Positions 35,844 through 44,280 of a stretch of 64,000 nucleotides of DNA are shown here, one piece after another; position 1 is the first letter of the stretch, and each line of letters opens with the position of its first letter. This DNA comes from CAIKMD01 sp963702925 (lineage in GTDB: Bacteria; Pseudomonadota; Alphaproteobacteria; ATCC43930; CGMCC-115725): the NCBI GenBank assembly GCA_963702925.1, contig OY969771.1, forward strand, positions 992,001 through 1,056,000. The letters run 5' to 3'. The position numbers and the translations under genes were made by a program. The notes under the pieces were generated by a model. The model had not been told where the DNA came from. It searched no databases and saw only the letters and a program-made list of their open reading frames with translations.

Positions 35844-37087
35844 TCCGTCGCGGACGGATAGAAATCGAAATGCCGGAGGATAGACGTGACATCGTCGCGG
35901 GAAATCCTGCGTCCGTTGGCAAGGTCGCGGAGGATGAACTCGTAGTAGAGCAGATAGCGCCGCATCTCACCGTCACTCGCGCGTGAGTCGACCCAGTAAT
36001 CTCCCTCACGCAGGAAGGCCGGCGGCGGCCTTCCCTTCAGAAGTCTTTCGGGCCACGAACGGTTGAGCCGGCGGCGAATACGAGTCTCGAATGCCTCGGG
36101 CCGGTAAGGCCGTTTGGGATAGGGTGGACGGCGCGGCATCACGAAGCCTTCCCAGATTCCTTCCGCAATCTTCGCCGTCGTTGCGCCTTGCCTGTTCTGC
36201 TCGCGGATATATTCAAGGATCGGGACGTAGAGCAGCGGCGAAAGATACTGCAGATGAACCACGTCGAGCACTTGTCGCATCCGCGCCGCATCGAGCGCCT
36301 CCCGCATGACCGGGTCGGCAACGAGCGCCGCCACGATGGCGTCGCGATAGACCGCGTATTGCTCGAACAGTGCGGCCGCGTTGTCCGCGATAATCTGATG
36401 CGGGTGCCAATTGGTATAGGGAATGGACGGACCAGTATTACGCGCCATGTAGAAGCGGTCGATGCGGGCGCTGCCGCCTTGGACGAGCGCCAGTGCCGAC
36501 TGCAGCAATTCCTGAAACAGGACGAACGACATGCGGCTAGCGCCGCGCATCGACCCCTGGAGGACCGGCGTGCGAAAGATCGCGTAGAACACCGCCTGAT
36601 AACCACGCATCTGGTTTACGATGCGCGCAAGTCCGTCATCGCCCGTGATCGATGGCGCATCATAAACCGTGTAGGTTATGTGGAACGCGTCATCCTTCTC
36701 ATGGAAATTGACATAGTGACCATGCGCTGCGGCGAAAGACGCGTTGGCATCGAGAAAATCCAGGCACTCGGCGATCGTCTCGGTGAAGAGAATGTCGTCG
36801 TCGGCGCAGAACGAAACGTAGCGCGTCCCGACCAGGAGCAACCCTTGCGCGAATTTTTCATAGGGTGCCACCGAGGGCGGGAAACGTTCATGGCGAATCC
36901 GCAAGCGCTGCGCCACGGCGATCGACGTGGCGTTGGCGCGGAACGTCTCGTCCTCGCTCGAATCGAGGAGAAGGATGGGATAGGGAAACTCCCGCCGCGC
37001 CAAATATCGAAGCGCGCGTGAAAGATGGCCGGGCCGGTTGAACGTCGGGATGACCAGCGTATAGCGGTCACTCGCGATTTCCGGCAC
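35840..37087 (-). CDS. Glycosyltransferase, GT2-like (copy 3 of 3)
   Basis: 415 residues, same family as 12273-13436 and 24356-25555. YTLVIPTFNRPGHLSRAL, VSFCADDDILFTETIAEC and TNWHPHQIIADNAAALFEQY are the shared landmarks, and the C-terminus carries YYEFILRDLANGRRISRDD, near-matched by ALAGGRRIGREDVES in copy 2. Probably a cytosolic GT with a GT-A fold. Starts 37 bases after the E1-beta gene on the same strand, so it can be in that operon (Wzm, Wzt, fusion, E1-beta, GT), a sign that these genes serve one glycan. Confidence 0.84.
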   Translation of the reverse strand: MPEIASDRYTLVIPTFNRPGHLSRALRYLARREFPYPILLLDSSEDETFRANATSIAVAQRLRIRHERFPPSVAPYEKFAQGLLLVGTRYVSFCADDDILFTETIAECLDFLDANASFAAAHGHYVNFHEKDDAFHITYTVYDAPSITGDDGLARIVNQMRGYQAVFYAIFRTPVLQGSMRGASRMSFVLFQELLQSALALVQGGSARIDRFYMARNTGPSIPYTNWHPHQIIADNAAALFEQYAVYRDAIVAALVADPVMREALDAARMRQVLDVVHLQYLSPLLYVPILEYIREQNRQGATTAKIAEGIWEGFVMPRRPPYPKRPYRPEAFETRIRRRLNRSWPERLLKGRPPPAFLREGDYWVDSRASDGEMRRYLLYYEFILRDLANGRRISRDDVTSILRHFDFYPSATD

Positions 37088-37124
37088 CCGCCCCTCCCCT
37101 TAGAAAATTCCGCGACCCGCCGCG

Positions 37125-38195
37125 TCAGAACGGACCGGTAAAGCTCTTGTCCGGGACATCCAGCGTCTTGTCGGCCGCGTCGACGCCTTCGAAAGGATCG
37201 CGCTCGTCGACGCGGCCAAGAACCTTCTTGACGGCGCCCACGATAGAGAGCGGCGTCGGGTAGTAGAAATTGCTCAAGGCGCGGGTGGTCGGCGTTGGCA
37301 CGTCCGGCAAGGTCACCCGCGCCGGCGCGGCCTTGAGACTGGCGAAAGCCTTTTCCGAGACGGTCGCAACGATCTCGCCGGCAAATCCGCCAGTCAGCGT
37401 CCCCTGATCCACGACAACCAATCGGCCGGTCCGTGCGACCGAGGCGAGAATGGGCGCGTCGTTGCGCGGCACCAAGGTACGGAGATCAATCACTTCGCAG
37501 TCGATGCCCTCATCCTCGAGCATACGCGCGGCCTTCACGGCATCGAGCGTCGCATAGGACGACGCCGCGATGGTGACGTCGCGGCCCGGGCGCAAAATGT
37601 GCGGCTCGCCCAGAGGTATCGTGTAGTGGCCTTCCGGCACGGGCCCGTGGAGATTATAGAGCCAGCGGTGCTCGATAAAGACGACCGGGCTGTTATCCTC
37701 GATGCTTGCGATCAGCAAGCCCTTGGCGTCTGCCGCCGTCGACGGCATCACCACTTTAAGCCCCGGAATATGCGCGAACCAAGCATGCAGGCTCTGCGAA
37801 TGTTGGGGTCCCTGGCCCCAGCCGCGGCCGACGATCATGCGGATCGTCAAGGGCACGCGGGCCTGGCCGCCGAACATATAGTGCCATTTCGCGGCTTGGT
37901 TGCAGATCTGATCCATCGCGGGAATTGCGAATTCGAGGCGCATATGGGTCATGATCGGGCGCATGCCAACAAGGCAGGACCCGAGCGCCACGCCGGTCAT
38001 CGCATTCTCGGCGATCGGCATGTCGAAGACGCGGTCCGCACCGTGCTTTTCGCGCAAGCCCTTGGTCGTGCCGAATACCCCGATCGGATCGGGCACGCCC
38101 AACCCCATCAAATAAGTCTTGGGATCGCGCGCGAGGCAGATGTCGATCGCCTCGTTGATCGCCTCGGAGAATTTCAGCTGGCAATTCGACGTCAC
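37125..38195 (-). CDS. TPP-dependent 2-oxoacid dehydrogenase E1 component, beta subunit
   Basis: 356 residues from a GTG that overlaps the upstream stop as GTGA. It has the transketolase pyrimidine-binding half: FDMPIAENAMTGVALGSCL (with the Glu that activates TPP), VGRGWGQGPQHSQSLHAWFA, and the C-terminal domain DVTIAASSYATLDAVKAA and DLRTLVPRNDAPIL. Standard E1-beta length. No E2 or E3 gene lies nearby, so oxidative decarboxylation to an acyl-CoA is unlikely to be its job here; transfer of a C2 or acyl unit to a sugar is an alternative. It is coupled to the fusion protein that carries E1-alpha. Confidence 0.9.
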   Translation of the reverse strand: MTSNCQLKFSEAINEAIDICLARDPKTYLMGLGVPDPIGVFGTTKGLREKHGADRVFDMPIAENAMTGVALGSCLVGMRPIMTHMRLEFAIPAMDQICNQAAKWHYMFGGQARVPLTIRMIVGRGWGQGPQHSQSLHAWFAHIPGLKVVMPSTAADAKGLLIASIEDNSPVVFIEHRWLYNLHGPVPEGHYTIPLGEPHILRPGRDVTIAASSYATLDAVKAARMLEDEGIDCEVIDLRTLVPRNDAPILASVARTGRLVVVDQGTLTGGFAGEIVATVSEKAFASLKAAPARVTLPDVPTPTTRALSNFYYPTPLSIVGAVKKVLGRVDERDPFEGVDAADKTLDVPDKSFTGPF

Positions 38196-40189
38196 TGTAC
38201 TTCGACCGCGTAGAGATGCAACGCGAGCTCGTCGCGTCCCGGAAAGGGGCTCGCTTCGGCGAACGCGACCGCATCGTCGATCGCCGCGTCGGTCTTGGCA
38301 TTGAACGCGGCTTCGCCGGCATCGTCGAGCACGCCGTCGGCGCGCAAGGCTTCGCGCTGCAGGCGCACCGGACAGCGCGCGCTCCAATGTTCGAACTCGC
38401 CCAGCGGACGAAAGCCCAGATGCAAGTCCTCGGCCGGACCGCAATGCTCCAGCCAGCGATAGGTCATGAATTCGAGGAAGCCCGGCCCTTCGCCTCGCCT
38501 CACGCGCTCAAGCATGGGCAAGGCGGCCCCGTAAACCGTCTCGACCAGTTGCCCGTCGGCCTGCTCGGCCGGGATGCCATGGCCGCGCGCCAGATCGCAG
38601 ATCGTCCGTCCGCTCGGCTGCCGTTCGGCGAGCGGCGTGTTCACCGAATAGAGGTTGTTCTCGCACACGAACAGGACGCGTAGCTTGTGCGTCGCGGCAA
38701 AATTGAGGCTTTCGTGGAAGACGCCGGTCTCGGTGGCACCGTCGCCGAAAAACACGACCGTCACCGCATCGATGCCCTGCAAACGCGCGCCAAAGGATGC
38801 ACCGACTCCGATCGGCATGGTGCTGCCGACGAGCGGCACGCAGCCGAGAAAATTGACGGAGAGATCGATCAGATGCATCGAGCCGCCCCGCCCCTGCGCG
38901 CAGCCGCCCGATTTCCCGTAAAGCTCGGCAAACATCGACCGCAAATCGCCGCCCTTGTTGAGATAATGCGCGTGAGAGCGATGGGCGCTGATCACGTAAT
39001 CAGCCGGCAGAAGCGCGGCGCAAACGCCGGCGGAAACCGCCTCCTGGCCGATGCTGAAATGCGTCGGGCAGCGCATATCGCCTTGCGGATAAAGAGCCTT
39101 GATCCGTTCCTCGACGCGACGAACCTTCGCCATCTCTTGGAAGAGCTTCAATCGAAGCGAAGCCGGTAGTCGCGAAGTCATCAGTTTTCCACGTGTTGAC
39201 AAGCGCAGTGCAACGTCGTTTCCGCCGCCGTCGCGTTGCGGCGGCGCATGATACGGTGGCCGTTCCGCCGAGACAAGGCTTGGACTTACGCGGGCAATCG
39301 AGCCGCGCGCGAGCAAATCGAGTTCGAGCAACTCGGGGCGGTAGTCGATCGCCGCCACGAGCTTTCCGATGTTCATGGAGGTATCGAGAGGCCGCGGCTC
39401 CACAAATGGAAAGTCGCGGATGCTGCAGGTTTCGATGCGCGGCTCGATCTTGCGGACTCGTCCCACCGCCGCCGCGAGCTTCGCCAAGAGGTCCCAGCGG
39501 CTCAACGTCTCGCCACCGCCGAGATTGAAGAGCCCGCGCGCCCCGGTCCGCGCCAGAGCGTGAATGGCATGGACGGCGTCCTCGACACCCACCGGGCTGA
39601 ACCGTTGATCGGTGGCGCAGCGAATCAACTCACCTTTGCAGAGGGCCGTGATCCACGGGCGGAGCAGCGCGCTGGCATGACCCTCGGCATCGAGCACCTT
39701 CGCAAGGCGAACCACCAGCCAGGGCCGGGCACAGGTCTCAAGGTGTCGCTCGACAGCGAGCTTCTGGCGCCCATAGACAAGAACGGGCTGCACCGGCTCG
39801 TCCTCGTTCCAGGCGCCATGGCTGCCGTCGTAGACGGCATCAGAAGAAGTGAAGATCGGCGTTATGCTTCGTTCGAGGAGATCGTCGACTAGCCCGGAAA
39901 GAGCCACCACATTCAGCCGCGCCGTCCCTTCGGGGTCGCGCGCGCATTGATCGATCGCGGCATTGCCCCCCATGACAAGCGCGTGGGTAAATCGGCCGCC
40001 CAGTTCTTTGAGCAAACTGTCGAGGCTGTCCGTCACAACGTCGAAGCGGGTGCCTCCCGCGAAGGGCCGGGAAAAATAGGTTCCGAGCGCCAAGTCCGGA
40101 CCCAGGGCACGGAGAAAACGCTCTCCAATCAAACCCGAGGCGCCAATGACCAGAAACCGCGGCGCGCGCGCTTCGGCTTCTTGCGGCAT
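38192..40189 (-). CDS. Fusion: RmlD-like sugar reductase + TPP-dependent E1 alpha subunit
   Basis: 665-residue single frame with no stop between the two parts. Residues 1-300: SDR of RmlD type (VIGASGLIG 14-22, TSSDAVYDG, VYGRQKLAVE with Tyr139/Lys143). Residues about 337-665: E1 alpha (PTHFSIGQEAVSAG; TPP motif FFGDGATETG with GDG 482-484 and NN 511-512; AHRSHAHYLNKGGD). A Pro/Gly/Arg-rich linker of about 40 residues joins them. An internal ATG at 39181 with a GTGGAAAA ribosome-like site could make E1 alpha alone; the RmlD part has no stop of its own before 38192. GTGA overlap with E1-beta. Confidence 0.8.
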   Translation of the reverse strand: MPQEAEARAPRFLVIGASGLIGERFLRALGPDLALGTYFSRPFAGGTRFDVVTDSLDSLLKELGGRFTHALVMGGNAAIDQCARDPEGTARLNVVALSGLVDDLLERSITPIFTSSDAVYDGSHGAWNEDEPVQPVLVYGRQKLAVERHLETCARPWLVVRLAKVLDAEGHASALLRPWITALCKGELIRCATDQRFSPVGVEDAVHAIHALARTGARGLFNLGGGETLSRWDLLAKLAAAVGRVRKIEPRIETCSIRDFPFVEPRPLDTSMNIGKLVAAIDYRPELLELDLLARGSIARVSPSLVSAERPPYHAPPQRDGGGNDVALRLSTRGKLMTSRLPASLRLKLFQEMAKVRRVEERIKALYPQGDMRCPTHFSIGQEAVSAGVCAALLPADYVISAHRSHAHYLNKGGDLRSMFAELYGKSGGCAQGRGGSMHLIDLSVNFLGCVPLVGSTMPIGVGASFGARLQGIDAVTVVFFGDGATETGVFHESLNFAATHKLRVLFVCENNLYSVNTPLAERQPSGRTICDLARGHGIPAEQADGQLVETVYGAALPMLERVRRGEGPGFLEFMTYRWLEHCGPAEDLHLGFRPLGEFEHWSARCPVRLQREALRADGVLDDAGEAAFNAKTDAAIDDAVAFAEASPFPGRDELALHLYAVEVQ

Positions 40190-40935
40190 CACGATGTCGC
40201 TTCGTAGGCAGCGACCACCTCGTCGACATTGCCAACCGCTTCGATGCAGCCTTGCCTCAGGAGGATCGCGCGATTGCACCATTGCTGGACCAACGGCATC
40301 GAATGCGAGGCGAGCACCAAGATGCTTGAGTCGCGAACATAGTCTTCGAGGCGCTTTTGCGCTTTGGCAAGGAAGTGCGCGTCACCCACCGAGAGCCATT
40401 CGTCCATCAAGAGGATCTCGGGCGGAACGGAGGTCGATACCGCGAAGCCGAGACGCACCATCATGCCGGAGGAATAGGTCCGCACCGGCATTTCGAGATA
40501 GGCGCCAAGCTCGGTGAACTCGGCGATATCGTCCATCCGCTTGCGCATTTGCTCGGGATGGATTCCCATATACATGCCGCGCAAGAGTATGTTCTCGCGG
40601 CCCGTCGCCTCCGGATTCATGCCAACCGAAACATCGAGCAGCGAGGTCACTTCGCCCGCAGAGAAGAAGCGGCCGCGGCTCGGCTTGAAGATCCCGGCGA
40701 GGACCTTCAGCAAGGTGCTCTTGCCCGCGCCGTTCGGCCCGATCACACCGAGGCGGTCACCTTCTTCGATATCGAGAACCAGATCGTTGAGCGCGTGAAC
40801 GCTGATGCGTTGCAGCGCGTCGCGCGCCAGATTTCCCTGAGAAGAAGTCGCGAGCAACGCCTTTTTCAGCGAGCGGCTGCTCCCCTGGTAGATCGGAAAA
40901 TCAACCGATACGTTGCGCAGCCTGAGATAGGCCAT
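40189..40935 (-). CDS. wzt: ABC polysaccharide exporter, ATP-binding subunit
   Basis: 248 residues. Walker A GPNGAGKST (66-74), signature TYSSGMMVRLGF (154-), Walker B ILLMDEW (174-180) and the switch His in ASHSMPLV. Of the Wzt/RfbE/KpsT class. Length shows only the nucleotide-binding domain: the C-terminal carbohydrate-recognition domain found in Wzt proteins that check a methylated chain end is absent. Its TGA overlaps the ATG of the fusion gene (TGATG), and it starts 6 bases after wzm. Drives export of undecaprenyl-linked O-antigen. Confidence 0.92.
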   Translation of the reverse strand: MAYLRLRNVSVDFPIYQGSSRSLKKALLATSSQGNLARDALQRISVHALNDLVLDIEEGDRLGVIGPNGAGKSTLLKVLAGIFKPSRGRFFSAGEVTSLLDVSVGMNPEATGRENILLRGMYMGIHPEQMRKRMDDIAEFTELGAYLEMPVRTYSSGMMVRLGFAVSTSVPPEILLMDEWLSVGDAHFLAKAQKRLEDYVRDSSILVLASHSMPLVQQWCNRAILLRQGCIEAVGNVDEVVAAYEATS

Positions 40936-40941
40936 GGAAGC

Positions 40942-41760
40942 TCAGACCCAGAACGCAATGCGCGACCGGAACCGCGCGAAAAATAAGAACGTTGCCGCCG
41001 AGCAGACGACGGTGACGACCGCCATCAGCGGCCACGAATAGGGCGCGAACGGGGTGCCGAGAAGCGGCGCGCGGACGATGTCGACCGCAGCAAAAAGCGG
41101 GTTGAGCTCGAGGATGGTCTTCGACCTGCCCAAGGTGTCCGCCGACCAGAAAATCGGTGTCACGAAGAAGATCACCTGCACGAAGCTCGCCACGATCGGC
41201 GGCACGTCGCGAAACCGCGCGCTGATCGTCCCGAACAATATGGAAACCCAGATGCCATTGATGAAGAGCACGAGGAGTGCCGGAATGACGAGAAGAATGT
41301 TCCAATCGATCGGAACCTGAAAGTATAGAAACACGGGCGGAAGGATGATGACGGTGTGCGCCATGACGAGAAAGTTACGCCACACGGTCCGAAACGCATG
41401 AATGGAAAACGGCAGCGGCACTTGGAGGATGATCGACTGCACGCTCATGAAGGTGTTGCAGCCTTCGTTGATGATCGTCGAAATGAACTGCCAGATGATC
41501 AAGCCGCAGGTGAGATAGGGCAGGTAATGCGCAACCTCCATCTTGAAGAGTCTCGCATAGATCACGCCCATGGCAACGACCATGACCGCCGTGCTGGCCG
41601 TCAGCCAAAACGGCCCAAGGACCGAGCCGCGATAGCGCAGCTTGATGTCCTGCCAGGCGAGCGCCATCCAAAGCCAGCGCTGCTCGAAGCCGATCAGGAA
41701 GTCGCTTCCCGCCTCGGCGGCGCGGGATTCGGTTGTGGCAAATTCTTCGGCAACCGTCAT
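40942..41760 (-). CDS. wzm: ABC polysaccharide exporter, permease subunit
   Basis: 272 residues from ATG 41760 (an ATG six codons upstream is also open). About six hydrophobic helices, ABC-2 type: FLIGFEQRWLWMALAWQDIK, RYRGSVLGPFWLTASTAVMV, LPYLTCGLIIWQFISTI and NILLVIPALLVLFINGIW, with the conserved RDV of RFRDVPPIVASFVQ. Partner of Wzt downstream. First gene of the export unit; about 250 bases separate it from the divergent GT2 gene, so the operon promoter should be there. Confidence 0.91.
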   Translation of the reverse strand: MTVAEEFATTESRAAEAGSDFLIGFEQRWLWMALAWQDIKLRYRGSVLGPFWLTASTAVMVVAMGVIYARLFKMEVAHYLPYLTCGLIIWQFISTIINEGCNTFMSVQSIILQVPLPFSIHAFRTVWRNFLVMAHTVIILPPVFLYFQVPIDWNILLVIPALLVLFINGIWVSILFGTISARFRDVPPIVASFVQVIFFVTPIFWSADTLGRSKTILELNPLFAAVDIVRAPLLGTPFAPYSWPLMAVVTVVCSAATFLFFARFRSRIAFWV

Positions 41761-42006
41761 TCGGGAGATACGCCCCAACCGGTTACGATCGACTGCATGC
41801 GATTTATATTCACGGTCGAACGCGGGTCAGCGGAAACAGGACAAAGGGGTGCCACGCATTTGGAATTGCTACAAGAGCGTGCTATAGCATTGACACTTAT
41901 ACCTGTCTAGTTTCGGACCGCCTTCCTTGAAGGCGGTATCGCGGTCGGTCACGACGAATATGGCGGCGCGACCTTACCGTCGAGCCCTCTCAAAAACAAA
42001 ACCTCC

Positions 42007-42978
42007 ATGCTCAGCGTTATTCTCTCCAACCGCAATCATGCCCGGTTCCTCCCCGCCGCGATCGAGTCACTCGCGGCACAGACGCGCCCGGCCGACGAGA
42101 TCATCATCATCGATGACGGTTCGACCGATAACAGCCTCGCGGTGATCAACTCCTACCTCGCTCGTCTTCACGGCGCGCGGCTTATCGTCAACAAGGTGAA
42201 TCAGGGCACGATCGCGAACATGAATGAAGGCACCCGAATCGCCCGGGGTGACCTCATTCTGTTCGCCGCCGCGGATGACGTCTACTATCCCAAATTGTTC
42301 GAGACGGGCGTCGGCCTGCTCGAAGCCTTTCCGAAAGCGGGAATCTTCTCCGCGCCCGCCGACATCGTCGACGAGGACGGCCGGAACAAAGGGCTGCTGC
42401 CGACCCCGTTCCCTTTGTCGGCGCCCGGCTATCTCAGCCCCGGCGAGATCGCGCGCGCGCTGATGAACGACCTAAGTTGGTTTCTCGGCACGACCGCTAT
42501 CTTTCGCAAGGATGCGCTTCTGGCCGCCGGCGGCTTCCTGCCCGAACTGCACTCTTTTGCCGATAGCTACACGTCCCATGTGATCGGGCTGACGCGGGGT
42601 GCGTGTTTTTCCCCCGAAGCGCTGGCGGGGTGGCGGCGCATGGAAGGCGGCATGGCCTGGTCCCAGTCGGTCGACCTTCGGCGCGCGCAAGAATTGATTG
42701 CCGTGGTCGGGCGACACATGGAGGAAAATGCCGGCGTCTTTCCGCCAGGCTACGTCGATCGGTGGAAGCGGCGCTATCTTTTCGGCGCGCTGCGCGTCGC
42801 GGTCGGCAATGCTTTGCTCGGCAGCGCGCCCTCCAAGGGCGCGCGCCGCATGCTCGTTCATACCGCCAATCTGCTGATCGCTGTTTTGCTGTTCCTGGCA
42901 CTGAGATATGACGACGTCGCTGCCGTCGCGCGTCGGCGCATCGCCAATCTCACGCGACCGCGCAAACAATCTTCATGA
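42007..42978 (+). CDS. Glycosyltransferase family 2
   Basis: 323 residues. GT-A start LSVILSNRNHARFLPAAIES, EIIIIDDGSTDNSLAVI and acidic site FAAADDVYYPKLFE; C-terminal hydrophobic stretch (LLIAVLLFLALRYDDV) may touch the membrane. Paralogue of 20962-21930. It is divergent from wzm, and the spacer of about 250 bases contains a TTGACA at 41890-41895 without a clear -10. Probably a chain-initiating or extending GT for the exported glycan; donor unknown. Confidence 0.86.
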   Translation: MLSVILSNRNHARFLPAAIESLAAQTRPADEIIIIDDGSTDNSLAVINSYLARLHGARLIVNKVNQGTIANMNEGTRIARGDLILFAAADDVYYPKLFETGVGLLEAFPKAGIFSAPADIVDEDGRNKGLLPTPFPLSAPGYLSPGEIARALMNDLSWFLGTTAIFRKDALLAAGGFLPELHSFADSYTSHVIGLTRGACFSPEALAGWRRMEGGMAWSQSVDLRRAQELIAVVGRHMEENAGVFPPGYVDRWKRRYLFGALRVAVGNALLGSAPSKGARRMLVHTANLLIAVLLFLALRYDDVAAVARRRIANLTRPRKQSS

Positions 42979-42992
42979 GGGCGTCGAGATAG

Positions 42993-43009
42993 CGCGCGAA
43001 TTTTGCGCG
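42993..43009. terminator. Hairpin between convergent genes
   Basis: CGCGC and GCGCG are separated by GAATTTT, giving a 5-bp GC stem in the 52-base gap between the convergent GT2 gene and gmhA. It could serve as a weak bidirectional terminator. No U-run follows on either side, so support is limited. Confidence 0.3.
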
Positions 43010-43030
43010 AACGCCATCGTCTTGTGGATT

Positions 43031-43606
43031 TTATCGCGGCGGGAACAGCCGCGCTTCGACCTCGGCGCAAAGATAATGATAGATGCAGACATGCGCTTGT
43101 TGGACGAACGGTGTCGAGCTTGAGGGCACGTCGAGCAGGATATCGACCAGCGGCGCCAAGAGCGCGCCGCCTTTTCCGCTTAGCCCGATCGTCGTCATGC
43201 GCTTGGCTTTCGCGGCCTCGACGGCGGCGATGACGTTCTTCGAGCGGCCGCTGGTGCTGATCGCCAAGAGAACGCCGCCGGACTCGCCGAAAGCCTCGAC
43301 CTGGCGCGCGAACACGCCGTCATAGCCGACATCGTTACCCCAGGCCGTCAGGATCGCCGAATCGGCTGACAACGCGATGGCTTTCAGGGCGCGACGATCG
43401 GTGAGGAATCGGCCGACGAGCTCGCCGGCGATATGCATGGCATCGGCGGCCGACCCGCCATTGCCGCAGATGAGCAGCGGCTTATCCGCGGCGAGCGCCG
43501 CGCAGATCGCGCTCACCGCGCGCTCGACGCGCGCCGGATCAAGCTCCTTGGCGGTCGCCGCGAGAACGTCGAGCGATGATTTCAAGTATTCATCGAAGCG
43601 GCTCAT
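43031..43606 (-). CDS. gmhA: Sedoheptulose-7-phosphate isomerase
   Basis: 191 residues, normal GmhA size. SIS domain with PLLICGNGGSAADAMHIAGE, then VGRFLTDRRALKAIAL, DVGYDGVFARQVEAFG and the phosphate loop LLAISTSGRSKNVI; the C-terminal FVQQAHVCIYHYLC carries the His used in catalysis and metal binding. It makes D-glycero-D-manno-heptose 7-phosphate, first step of LPS heptose. Divergent from gmhB, 111 bases apart. A divergent paralogue sits at 5801-6391; this copy keeps all standard motifs. Confidence 0.95.
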   Translation of the reverse strand: MSRFDEYLKSSLDVLAATAKELDPARVERAVSAICAALAADKPLLICGNGGSAADAMHIAGELVGRFLTDRRALKAIALSADSAILTAWGNDVGYDGVFARQVEAFGESGGVLLAISTSGRSKNVIAAVEAAKAKRMTTIGLSGKGGALLAPLVDILLDVPSSSTPFVQQAHVCIYHYLCAEVEARLFPPR

Positions 43607-43717
43607 GGGCGCTGTTATGGCATGGGACGCGGCGATTGACGAGCCTCTAATCGGTGAAAGAACCCGGGCGCGGCCCTTGGCCCCGCGCAGGCGATTCGGT
43701 TAACATCCCGGCCAGCA

Positions 43718-44260
43718 ATGAAGCGAGCCATTTTTCTCGACCGCGACGGCGTTCTTAACGCGAACATCGTTCGCGACGGCAAGCCCTATGCGCCGCGATC
43801 CCTCGAGGATTTTCGTTTGCTCCCGGGTGTCGAAGAAGCCGTGCGCCGGGCCAAGAGCGCCGGCTTTCTGGCGATCGTCGCAACCAATCAGCCCGACATC
43901 GCGGCCGGATTGACTCCGAGAGCAACCGTCGAGGCCATGCATGCCGAGCTGCGGCGGCGTCTTCCGCTCGACGATATCAGGGTGTGCTTCCATCGCGACA
44001 TCGACGGCTGTTCTTGTCGCAAGCCTAAACCCGGCATGCTGCTCGACGCCGCACGGGAATGGGACATCGATCTGCCGGCGAGCTACATGATCGGCGACCG
44101 CTGGCGCGACATCGACGCAGGCCGCGCCGCCGGTTGCACCACGGTGCTGGTCGATCACGGTCTCGTCCAGGAACGGCCCGCTCGTCCGGACGTGACCGTG
44201 TCTTCGCTCGACGAGGCCATCTCCATAATTCTTGCCCGCGAGCAACCCGCGTCGAGTTGA
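43718..44260 (+). CDS. gmhB: D-glycero-beta-D-manno-heptose 1,7-bisphosphate 7-phosphatase
   Basis: 180 residues. HAD motif I FLDRDGVLN with Asp8 and Asp10, motif II ATNQPDIA, and motif IV MIGDRWRDIDAGRAAG. The zinc loop with CFHRDIDGCSCRKPKPGM (Cys-x-His and Cys-x-Cys) is diagnostic of GmhB. It removes the 7-phosphate so that the HldE nucleotidyltransferase can act. hldE of normal order and hldD are not in the window; the inverted HldE-like enzyme at 1149-2702 is the only candidate partner seen. Confidence 0.94.
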   Translation: MKRAIFLDRDGVLNANIVRDGKPYAPRSLEDFRLLPGVEEAVRRAKSAGFLAIVATNQPDIAAGLTPRATVEAMHAELRRRLPLDDIRVCFHRDIDGCSCRKPKPGMLLDAAREWDIDLPASYMIGDRWRDIDAGRAAGCTTVLVDHGLVQERPARPDVTVSSLDEAISIILAREQPASS

Positions 44261-44274
44261 GCGGCGTGCGCCGC
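44261..44274. terminator. Perfect GC hairpin between convergent gmhB and GT4
   Basis: GCGGC-GTGC-GCCGC is a perfect 5-bp inverted repeat with a 4-base loop that fills most of the 20-base space between two convergent stop codons. Placement suggests a bidirectional transcription stop. There is no T-tract, so it may act only as an mRNA 3' end or be incidental. Confidence 0.35.
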
Positions 44275-44280
44275 CCCGCA

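Noticed and set aside
39179..39181. Separate E1-alpha gene starting at the internal ATG, with an independent RmlD gene upstream
   Set aside because: An internal start is possible, but the RmlD part has no stop before 38192, so an independent upstream gene cannot exist in this sequence; annotated as a fusion with the internal start noted.
41890..41895. TTGACA as -35 of the GT2 gene at 42007
   Set aside because: No TATAAT-like hexamer at 16-18 bases downstream; not called as a promoter.
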